A stretch of DNA of 9,406 bases from Pseudomonadota bacterium (GTDB lineage Bacteria > Pseudomonadota > Alphaproteobacteria > Rhizobiales > Beijerinckiaceae): contig JAEXUU010000255.1 of assembly GCA_023452965.1 (NCBI GenBank), positions 1 through 9,406 of the forward strand, read 5' to 3'. Position 1 is the first letter of the stretch; every line of letters starts with the position of its first letter. The notes below the pieces were generated by a model. The model made no database searches. It worked only from the letters and a program-made list of their open reading frames with translations, and had not been told where the DNA came from. Positions 1 to 4,721 of the stretch are shown piece after piece. The translations under genes and the position numbers were made by a program.

Positions 1-44
1 TGAAGTTCAAGGTCACCAAGGACCTCGCCGACGCGGTGGCGTAA
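1..44 (+). CDS. HU-family DNA-binding protein, C-terminal tail only (partial, runs off left edge)
   Basis: Bases 1-2 end a codon that is probably GTG; bases 3-44 then read KFKVTKDLADAVA followed by TAA. These 13 residues are identical to the C-terminus of the complete HU protein encoded on the opposite strand at 71-343, so this is the end of a second HU gene pointing towards it. The codons differ near the end (GAC CTC against GAT CTG, GCG GTG GCG TAA against GCC GTC GCC TGA), so the two are diverged paralogues and not a copy artefact. HU is a small dimeric nucleoid protein that bends DNA. Only the tail is visible, so the identity of the rest is inferred from the paralogue. Confidence 0.75.
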   Translation, partial: KFKVTKDLADAVA

Positions 45-114
45 AGCCAGCCATCGGCTAGCACATGGTCTCAGGCGACGGCGTCGGCCAGATCCTTGGT
101 GACCTTGAACTTCA
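1..114. repeat. Inverted repeat made by the tails of two convergent HU genes
   Basis: The arms are 1-44 and 71-114, separated by 26 bases (45-70). They match at 38 of 44 positions, and the outer 22 positions are identical. All six mismatches are in the last codons and stop codons. The left arm may continue beyond base 1. RNA read through from either gene could fold into a long stem, so the repeat may help end transcription of both genes, although there is no U-tract. A small AGCC-ATC-GGCT hairpin (49-59) lies in the spacer. Confidence 0.8.
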
Positions 115-343
115 CGACGGTCTTGGCGGGAACCTTGATCGTCGCGCCGGTCGACGGGTTGCGGGCCTCGCGGGCCTCGCGCTTGGCCGCTGCCAGCTTG
201 CCGATGCCGCCGAGGGTGACGTCGCCACCGGACTTCAGGGTCTTGGCGACGACGCCGGCGAGCGAGCCCAGGATGGCCGAGACGTCGGCCTTGGTCTTGC
301 CGGTCTCGTCGGCGATGGCGGCGATCAGTTCGTTCTTGGTCAT
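71..343 (-). CDS. hup: HU-family nucleoid DNA-binding protein
   Basis: The 90-residue product has the usual HU length. It starts MTKNELIAAIADETGKTKAD, the helical dimerisation region, with the beta-arm and DNA-binding part at about 41-78. The arm carries RNPSTG at 61-66, whose proline corresponds to the residue that intercalates into DNA in HU/IHF proteins. The segment GGIGKLAAAKREAREARN replaces the commoner GFGTF...GRN form, an alphaproteobacterial variant. The protein should bind DNA with little sequence preference as a dimer and compact the nucleoid. I chose the ATG at 343 because AGGAGGG lies five bases upstream and the protein then starts exactly where HU proteins start; the frame stays open to 466 but that part looks unrelated to HU. 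The gene converges on a second HU gene ending at 44. Confidence 0.95.
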   Translation of the reverse strand: MTKNELIAAIADETGKTKADVSAILGSLAGVVAKTLKSGGDVTLGGIGKLAAAKREAREARNPSTGATIKVPAKTVVKFKVTKDLADAVA

Positions 344-379
344 ACAACCCTCCTGGAAGAGCAATGATGAGAGTAGCCT

Positions 380-410
380 CGCTCCGGCGCCGCTTTTGAA
401 GGCCGGAGCG
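380..410 (-). promoter_or_regulatory. Hairpin-forming inverted repeat in the HU 5' leader
   Basis: CGCTCCGG at 380-387 and CCGGAGCG at 403-410 form a perfect 8-base inverted repeat around a 15-base loop. It lies 37 bases upstream of the HU start codon, so it would be in the HU leader RNA if transcription starts further upstream. There is no U-tract, and it does not cover the ribosome-binding site. It could be a stabilising or regulatory 5' structure; I see no direct support for a function. Confidence 0.35.
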
Positions 411-451
411 TCGCGGCGAATCGGTGCGCGGTCGCGCGCGAACCCACCGTG

Positions 452-470
452 TTGCATGGCTGCCATCCAA
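452..470. promoter_or_regulatory. Imperfect 19-base palindrome between the divergent HU and monooxygenase genes
   Basis: The sequence ttgcatggctgccatccaa is symmetrical about base 461, with one mismatched pair (455/467). It lies in the 344-632 intergenic region, about 110 bases upstream of the HU start and about 165 bases upstream of the monooxygenase start. Its size and symmetry fit a dimeric repressor operator, possibly at the HU promoter. No clear -35/-10 pair was found beside it, and chance symmetry in GC-rich DNA cannot be excluded. Confidence 0.3.
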
Positions 471-575
471 AAACGACAGCATTGGGCCTAGATACGCACA
501 GAATACGGCATCGTTCCGCTGAAAAATGCGCTTTTCCGGTCCTGCTCGAGCGGGAGGGACGAGGAGGAAGGGCGA

Positions 576-612
576 TTGACAAGCTTCGCGCTGATATTTC
601 AAGCTTGAAATA
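576..612 (+). promoter_or_regulatory. Putative promoter with 18-base palindromic operator for the monooxygenase gene
   Basis: TTGACA at 576-581 is a perfect -35 hexamer. The perfect palindrome TATTTCAAGCTTGAAATA at 595-612 covers the place where the -10 element and transcription start should fall. No good -10 hexamer is seen at 16-18 bases spacing, so the promoter may be weak or need an activator. The AT-rich TTCAAGCTTGAA core resembles operators of MarR-family repressors, which often control aromatic-compound oxygenase genes and respond to the substrate. The likely Shine-Dalgarno sequence AAAGGGGAA follows at 615-623, and the start codon is at 633. The palindrome is certain; the MarR assignment is inference, and no regulator gene is in the window. 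Confidence 0.6.
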
Positions 613-632
613 ATAAAGGGGAACGAGCGCGC

Positions 633-1877
633 ATGAAGGTCATCATCGTAGGCGGCGGCATTGGCGGCCTCAGCTTGGCGCTCATGCTGCACGCACGTGG
701 CATCGCGGCGACGGTCTACGAGCAGTCCACCGAGATCCGGGAGGTCGGCGTCGGCATCAATACGCTGCCGCACGCCATTCGCGAGCTCGCCGAGCTCGCT
801 CTGCTGCCGGCGCTCGACGCCGTGGCGATACGCACCCGCGAGCTGGTCTACATGAATCGCTTCGGCCAGGCGGTCTGGCGCGAGCTGCGTGGCCTGCATG
901 CGGGCGCGCCGGTCCCGCAATTCTCGATCCATCGCGGCCGGCTCCAGGGCGTGATCAGGGACGCGGTGATCGAGCGGCTCGGGCCCGATGCGCTCCGCTG
1001 CGGCCGTCGCCTGCAGGGCTTCTCGCAGGACGAGGGCGGCGTCACCGCGCATTTCACCGATTCCCGCCGCGGCGAAGGCGGGGAGACGGCGCGGGCGGAT
1101 CTGATGATCGCGGCCGACGGTATCCATTCGACCGTGCGGGCCCACTACTTTCCGGATCAGGGCTCGCCACGCTGGAACGGCGTGCAGATGTGGCGCGGCG
1201 CCTGCGATTGGCCCGCCTTCCTCGACGGCGAGAGCATGATCATCGCTGGCGGCATGGCCGGCAAGCTCGTGCTCTATCCGATAGCGGAGGGGAGCAAGCC
1301 GGGAACGCGACTGACGAACTGGGTGGTCAACATCCGCACCGGCGACCCGGCCAAGCCGCCGCCGAAGGAGGCCTGGTCGAAGCCCGGCCGGCTCGAGGAC
1401 GTCCTGCCCTTCGCCCGCCGCTTCACGATACCGGGGGTCGACATCCTCGCTCTGATCCAGGCGACGCCGGGCTTCTGGGACTATCCGATGTGCGACCGCG
1501 ATCCGCTGCCGCGCTGGACCCATGGCCGCGTCACCCTGCTCGGCGATGCCGCCCATCCGATGTATCCAGTGGGCTCGAACGGCGCCTCGCAGGCGATCCT
1601 CGATGCACGCTGCCTTGCCGACCAACTGATCCGGGCCGAGCACCCGCGCCTGGCGCTCGCAGCCTATGCGGCGCAGCGCCTGCCGGCGACCGCCGAGATC
1701 GTCGCGATGAACCGGGCCGGTGGTCCGGAGCGCGTCATCGATGCCGTCGAGGAACTGGCGCCGAACGGCTTCGAGGATGTCGAGCGCGTACTGTCCTACG
1801 CCAAGCGCGAGATGATCGTGAAGACCTATGCCGGCAAGGCCGGCTTCGCCAAGGAGCAGCTCGCGCGGCGGTCCTGA
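633..1877 (+). CDS. FAD-dependent monooxygenase, PhzS / salicylate hydroxylase type
   Basis: The 414-residue product is a class A flavoprotein monooxygenase, which uses NAD(P)H and O2 to hydroxylate an aromatic or heteroaromatic substrate in the cytoplasm. The N-terminal FAD-binding fold has GGGIGG at 7-12 and the strand-end acid E30 that contacts the ribose. The DG motif is at 162-163 in IAADGIHSTVRAHY, and the second FAD motif GDAAHPMYPVGSNGASQAIL spans 304-323. The length and the segments VGVGINTLPHAIRELAEL, FSIHRGRLQ, MWRG and YPMCDRDPLPRW match what I recall of PhzS, the 5-methylphenazine-1-carboxylate monooxygenase of Pseudomonas, more closely than salicylate hydroxylase. No phenazine genes are nearby, so the substrate is unknown. 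The start at 633 has an AAGGGGAA site upstream. The gene ends one base from the convergent GDPD gene. Confidence 0.9.
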   Translation: MKVIIVGGGIGGLSLALMLHARGIAATVYEQSTEIREVGVGINTLPHAIRELAELALLPALDAVAIRTRELVYMNRFGQAVWRELRGLHAGAPVPQFSIHRGRLQGVIRDAVIERLGPDALRCGRRLQGFSQDEGGVTAHFTDSRRGEGGETARADLMIAADGIHSTVRAHYFPDQGSPRWNGVQMWRGACDWPAFLDGESMIIAGGMAGKLVLYPIAEGSKPGTRLTNWVVNIRTGDPAKPPPKEAWSKPGRLEDVLPFARRFTIPGVDILALIQATPGFWDYPMCDRDPLPRWTHGRVTLLGDAAHPMYPVGSNGASQAILDARCLADQLIRAEHPRLALAAYAAQRLPATAEIVAMNRAGGPERVIDAVEELAPNGFEDVERVLSYAKREMIVKTYAGKAGFAKEQLARRS

Positions 1878-1878
1878 T

Positions 1879-2859
1879 CTACGGCGTCGCAGCCCTCACC
1901 AGAGGCGCGATCCTGTCGATCCGGTTCGTCCAGATCCCCGGGAGCGGCCGGCCGAGCCGGGCGAGATCCTCGGCCCTGTCGATGCCGGTCGAGACTTCGC
2001 CGCCGACCAGCGGGCCGGCGACGATGACCTCGCTGCCGACAGCGCGCATGCGCGCCGTGAAGCGCTCCGGCCAGCCCCAGAGCCATTTCGTGTAGTTCGA
2101 GGGGATGAGCAGCAGTTGCTTCGCGCACTCGTCCGGCGTGATGCCGGCCCAGCCCATGGCGAGATAGCGGATGAGGCAGCGCTTCTCGGCCTGCGCCGAC
2201 ATGGTGACGAGCGAGGGCAGGGCTTCGCGCAAGGCGGCGACCGGCGGCTCGCCGCCATAGACCATCAGCCGGGCGAGCCGTTCCGGGGGAAGCTGCGAAA
2301 GCCGCTGCGCGAGGCTGCGCCCTTCTTGCGCGTCGCGGCTCTTGACGTTGATCAGCAGACGCTGGTTCGGCAACCGGTCGAGCACCTCGTCGAGCGACGG
2401 CATCGGTCCGATGCCCTGGCCACGAAAGGGAAAGCTCTTGCCGCCATCGGCGGTGTAGCCATGGCCGATGTCGAGCGCTTTCAGCTCGCCCATCGTCTTG
2501 TCGCGCGTCGTGCCTGCGCCATTGGTGCGGCACTCCAGCGTCCAGTCGTGAAACACCGCGAACTGGCCGTCCCGAGTCGGGTGGACATCGATCTCGACGA
2601 TGTCGGCACCCGCGGCGAAGGCCGCCTCCATCGAGGCGATGGTGTTCTCGATGTAGCGATGCTCGGGCGGATCGATCCGCGTCGCGGTGCAGGTCGCGGC
2701 GTCGATGCCTTCGGCCGAATAGGTCTGGGCGAGGCCGCGATGGGCGAGCAGCACCGGCCGCTCGGTCAGTTTCGGCGCCAGCAAGGAGCTGTTCTGGAAG
2801 GCGGCGAGCCCGGCAATCAGACCGAGTGCCAGAAGCACGTATAGCGCGAATCGTTTCAT
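1879..2859 (-). CDS. Glycerophosphodiester phosphodiesterase family protein, membrane-anchored or exported
   Basis: The 326-residue product hydrolyses glycerophosphodiesters (for example glycerophosphoethanolamine) to glycerol-3-phosphate and an alcohol, if typical of its family. A K2R3 start and a hydrophobic stretch at about 4-21 indicate a signal anchor or signal peptide with no clear cleavage site, so the enzyme probably faces the periplasm. The TIM-barrel GDPD motifs follow: HRG at 40-42, ENT at 71-73, EIDVHPTRDG at 89-98 with E89, D91 and H93, and FHD at 103-105. The usual IEIK strand, whose Glu is thought to bind metal, reads INVKS (170-174), with Asn in place of Glu. The subfamily-like tail WLWGWPERF and GIWTNRID follows. 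The start has GGAGGAAGCA directly upstream, inside a hairpin. The gene lies 54 bases after the PilZ gene and converges on the monooxygenase gene. Confidence 0.88.
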   Translation of the reverse strand: MKRFALYVLLALGLIAGLAAFQNSSLLAPKLTERPVLLAHRGLAQTYSAEGIDAATCTATRIDPPEHRYIENTIASMEAAFAAGADIVEIDVHPTRDGQFAVFHDWTLECRTNGAGTTRDKTMGELKALDIGHGYTADGGKSFPFRGQGIGPMPSLDEVLDRLPNQRLLINVKSRDAQEGRSLAQRLSQLPPERLARLMVYGGEPPVAALREALPSLVTMSAQAEKRCLIRYLAMGWAGITPDECAKQLLLIPSNYTKWLWGWPERFTARMRAVGSEVIVAGPLVGGEVSTGIDRAEDLARLGRPLPGIWTNRIDRIAPLVRAATP

Positions 2860-2894
2860 TGCTTCCTCCTTCGCGCGATTTCGGGGAGGAAGCA
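2860..2894 (-). promoter_or_regulatory. Hairpin that can hide the GDPD ribosome-binding site
   Basis: TGCTTCCTCC (2860-2869) and GGAGGAAGCA (2885-2894) on the plus strand are a perfect 10-base inverted repeat with a 15-base loop. In the minus-strand mRNA the upstream arm UGCUUCCUCC pairs fully with GGAGGAAGCA, which is the Shine-Dalgarno sequence directly before the GDPD AUG at 2859. Folded, this would block ribosome entry. The anti-Shine-Dalgarno arm lies within the short PilZ-GDPD spacer, so the element acts within one transcript if the two genes are co-transcribed. It could respond to temperature, a protein, a small RNA or upstream translation. It does not resemble a ROSE element, and there is no U-tract to make it a terminator. 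Confidence 0.6.
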
Positions 2895-2904
2895 GGCGGA
2901 ATTT

Positions 2905-2920
2905 CGGCTGGATTCAGCCG
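2905..2920 (-). repeat. Small hairpin at the PilZ stop codon
   Basis: CGGCTG (2905-2910) and CAGCCG (2915-2920) flank the loop GATT. In the minus-strand mRNA the stem CGGCUG-AAUC-CAGCCG spans the PilZ stop codon and is followed by AAAUUCC. It is too short and lacks the U-run of a good intrinsic terminator. Together with the hairpin at 2860-2894 it fills most of the PilZ-GDPD spacer with structure, and could partly uncouple the two genes. Confidence 0.4.
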
Positions 2921-3288
2921 GCTTCGGTCAGCTGGGCGATCCGCGCCTTCAGCACGGCATTTTCCTGCTCGAGCAGCTTCAGCCGGCGCAGAAGATCGAG
3001 CTGGACAGGCTCGCCGTCTTGCCTGGCGGGCCTGGTGAATTCGACGCCCTGGTGCGCGCTGTCTCGCCAGCGCGCCCGTGCCATCCGGCTCTCGCGCTTC
3101 AGCGGGAAATAGAGCTCGAACATTTCGGGCGTGGCGACCGCGTCGGAGAGGACGAGCAGGGCACCATGGTCGGAGAGGTTTCTGACCGTGCAATCCAGCG
3201 TCGACCGGCGCTGGTTGAAGATGATCTGGGCACCGATCAAGGTGCGGTTGCGGACGTGCTGGCGGCGTTCGGTGGTAGGAACAGGCAT
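2914..3288 (-). CDS. Short PilZ-domain protein with C-terminal coiled coil
   Basis: The 124-residue product has a PilZ domain at about 7-85, the domain that binds cyclic di-GMP. Both binding motifs are present: R9-x3-R13 within ERRQHVRNR, and N37-x-S39-x2-G42 within NLSDHG. After the domain, residues 95-121 are leucine-rich with regular spacing (L99, L100, L103, L106, L113, I117, L120) and charged residues between, typical of a short coiled coil for dimerisation or partner binding. I chose the ATG at 3288 over the upstream ATG at 3321 because AGGAAGG lies eight bases before it, while the upstream site has no Shine-Dalgarno. CGGGCC/GGCCCG arms (3293-3298, 3310-3315) may partly enclose that site. 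A CtrA-like box lies about 60 bases upstream. The target process is unknown; motility or the cell surface is usual for the family. Confidence 0.85.
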   Translation of the reverse strand: MPVPTTERRQHVRNRTLIGAQIIFNQRRSTLDCTVRNLSDHGALLVLSDAVATPEMFELYFPLKRESRMARARWRDSAHQGVEFTRPARQDGEPVQLDLLRRLKLLEQENAVLKARIAQLTEAG

Positions 3289-3346
3289 CGGCCGGGCCTT
3301 CCTGTGGGAGGCCCGCACCATGCACCAAAACCCGCTTTCGGCGTGA

Positions 3347-3361
3347 TTTACCTATGGTTAA
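3347..3361 (-). promoter_or_regulatory. CtrA-like binding box upstream of the PilZ gene
   Basis: The minus strand reads TTAACCATAGGTAAA, which is TTAA-N7-TAAA, one base away from the alphaproteobacterial CtrA consensus TTAA-N7-TTAA. The first half, TTAACCAT, matches the reported CtrA half-site. It ends 59 bases before the PilZ start codon, a fitting position for promoter control. CtrA governs the cell cycle and motility in many alphaproteobacteria. No gene for CtrA or its kinases is in the window, so this rests on the motif alone. Confidence 0.45.
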
Positions 3362-3377
3362 CCCTAACGCCGGCCAT

Positions 3378-3404
3378 GCGAGCTCGCGCTTCCGGCTCAG
3401 CCGG
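3378..3404 (-). repeat. Two small palindromes at the end of the liv-eut-cupin array
   Basis: CCGGC-TCA-GCCGG (3392-3404) is centred on the cupin stop codon, and GCGAGCTCGC (3378-3387) follows it in the direction of transcription. They sit where the terminator of the array would be expected. Neither has a following U-tract, so an intrinsic terminator is not shown; they may stabilise the 3' end or be chance. Confidence 0.25.
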
Positions 3405-3858
3405 CATCCGGGGGAGGCGGCAGGAAGTCGATCTCGTAGCGCGCCGCGAGCGCCACCACTTCCGCCGGGTTCTGTTCCTTCATCGAGTGGATCGCCCAGA
3501 AGAGATCGTAGAGGCGGCCGGTCGGCGCGACCCAGAACAGGCACTTCACCGGCGTGTCGCTCTTGTTGAACAGCCCGTGCGGGACATTGCGCGGCAGCCG
3601 GATCAGGTCGCCCGGCAGCGCATGCGATTCCTGGCCGTCGAGCACGAGATCGAGCCGGCCCTCCAGCATGTAGATGAACTCGTCCTGGGTCGGGTGGATG
3701 TGCGGCGGCACGAAGGTGCCGGGCGGGAAGATGGCGTGCCAGGAGAAGCTGTCCTCGCTCAGGGTCTTGGGCACATAGGTTTGGCCCAGAATGTTCCAGG
3801 TGATCGCGTCGATGCCCTCATTGGCGCGGGTCACGCCGGCGGTCAGCGGCTTCATCAT
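3397..3858 (-). CDS. Small single-domain cupin protein
   Basis: The 153-residue product has one cupin beta-barrel. Motif 1 runs PGTFVPPHIHPTQDEFIYML followed by EG (46-67), with likely metal ligands H53, H55 and E60. Motif 2 is GDLIRLPRNVPHGLFN (83-98), with the fourth ligand H94. Metal binding is therefore likely, but cupins of this kind include dioxygenases, isomerases, sugar- or ligand-binding proteins and enzymes of unknown role, and the sequence does not decide. The start ATG at 3858 overlaps the eutC stop by four bases (ATGA), with AAGGAGA just upstream; a second ATG at 3855 would serve equally well. This tight coupling suggests a role with ethanolamine ammonia-lyase, such as handling its aldehyde product or a related substrate, but that is inference. 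It is the last gene of the array. Confidence 0.85.
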   Translation of the reverse strand: MMKPLTAGVTRANEGIDAITWNILGQTYVPKTLSEDSFSWHAIFPPGTFVPPHIHPTQDEFIYMLEGRLDLVLDGQESHALPGDLIRLPRNVPHGLFNKSDTPVKCLFWVAPTGRLYDLFWAIHSMKEQNPAEVVALAARYEIDFLPPPPDAG

Positions 3859-4721
3859 AGGTCTCCTTCTCCAGTGAATGCGTCGGAAGTGCGTTGCGGT
3901 TCCGTGCTCGCGACCGCGCCGGAAAGTGAAGGGTCGCCTGGGATCGCTCTCTTGCCGGCTGCGCTCGTCGCGAGAGCGAGATCGCTCTCGTCCTTGAGGC
4001 CGATTCCGGTCAGCGAACGGCGAAAAGCCTCGGCGATCAGCCAGGAGAGTTTGAAGGCCGCGTGCTCATAGGCGAGGCCCCCCGGGCGGATGTTCGAGAT
4101 GCAGTTGCGGTTGGCGTCGGTCAGGCCCGGTTGCGGCGCGAAGGTCAGATAGGCGCCGAGTGAATCCGGCGAGGACAGGCCGGGCCGCTCCCCGATCAGC
4201 ACGGCGACCGCACGCGCGCCCAGCGCCACGCCAATCTCGTCGCCGAGAGCAACCCGCGCCTCGCGCCCGACGACGAGCGGGGCGAGCCGCAAGCCCAGCC
4301 GCGCCAGCAACGGCAACAGCGCCGCGACGAACGGGACGACATTCTGGTGAATCGCGGTCGAGGAGAGACCATCGGCCGCGACGATCGCCAGGTCGAAGGC
4401 GCCGCGCTTTGCAGGCAGTGCCTCGCGGCTTCCGGGTGAGAGCCTTCGCCCGAGATCGGGTCGACGCAGATACTCCTCGCGTGAGCCCGCGGCACTCTCG
4501 ACCTGAATCACTTCCGGGCCGAGCGCAGCAAGCCGGCCGGCCACGTCGTCGGCGTGAAATGGTGCATGCACTGCGTCGCGGGCCTGGGCATGGGCCATGC
4601 CGAAGCGGAGCACTTCCCGTGTCGGCAGGGAGGCGCCGGAACGGCCGAGCGCGACACGCGCCGGGGTGAGCGTCGCCAGATCGGCGAATTGCCGCGCTCC
4701 GGGCTTCGGCCTCTCGCTCAT
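3855..4721 (-). CDS. eutC: Ethanolamine ammonia-lyase, small subunit
   Basis: The 288-residue product is the light chain of ethanolamine ammonia-lyase. With EutB it forms the adenosylcobalamin-dependent enzyme that turns ethanolamine into acetaldehyde and ammonia. Family segments are in order: LTPARVALGRSGASLPTRE (18-36), RRPDLGRRL (86-94), ADGLSSTAIHQN (116-127), GERPGLSSPDSLGAYL (177-192) and NRNCISNIRPGG (204-215). The large and small subunits together hold the cobalamin. The start overlaps the eutB stop by four bases (ATGA at 4718-4721), and the stop overlaps the cupin start. The conserved part ends near LTGIGLKDES (237-246); about 42 further residues, rich in Ser, Ala, Gly and Pro, extend beyond the end of E. 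coli EutC. That tail looks disordered and begins at a strong DNA palindrome (3971-3990). Confidence 0.95.
   Translation of the reverse strand: MSERPKPGARQFADLATLTPARVALGRSGASLPTREVLRFGMAHAQARDAVHAPFHADDVAGRLAALGPEVIQVESAAGSREEYLRRPDLGRRLSPGSREALPAKRGAFDLAIVAADGLSSTAIHQNVVPFVAALLPLLARLGLRLAPLVVGREARVALGDEIGVALGARAVAVLIGERPGLSSPDSLGAYLTFAPQPGLTDANRNCISNIRPGGLAYEHAAFKLSWLIAEAFRRSLTGIGLKDESDLALATSAAGKRAIPGDPSLSGAVASTEPQRTSDAFTGEGDL
3971..3990 (-). repeat. Strong palindrome inside the 3' part of eutC
   Basis: CGAGAGCGA (3971-3979) and TCGCTCTCG (3982-3990) are perfect 9-base inverted arms separated by two bases. In the mRNA this would fold as an 8-base-pair stem with a four-base loop. The core GATCGCTCTC (3980-3989) recurs once as a direct copy at 3942-3951. 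The palindrome encodes residues of the DESDLALA stretch, just where the conserved EutC sequence ends and its unusual tail begins. There is no U-tract, so it is not an obvious terminator. Confidence 0.6.

Noticed and set aside
344..466. Extension of the HU gene to an upstream ATG at 466
   Set aside because: The added residues are unlike any HU N-terminus, and the ATG at 343 has a strong ribosome site and gives the standard length.
1860..1920. Terminator between the convergent monooxygenase and GDPD genes
   Set aside because: The stops are one base apart, and I found no stem followed by a U-tract nearby on either strand.
3289..3321. Upstream ATG of the PilZ gene at 3321
   Set aside because: No Shine-Dalgarno lies before it, while AGGAAGG precedes the ATG at 3288, and the extra residues lie outside the PilZ domain.
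1826..3544. A 572-codon open frame on the minus strand across the GDPD, PilZ and cupin genes
   Set aside because: It is out of frame with three recognisable families on the same strand. Its product is Arg/Ala/Pro-rich with no motif, typical of a shadow frame in GC-rich DNA.
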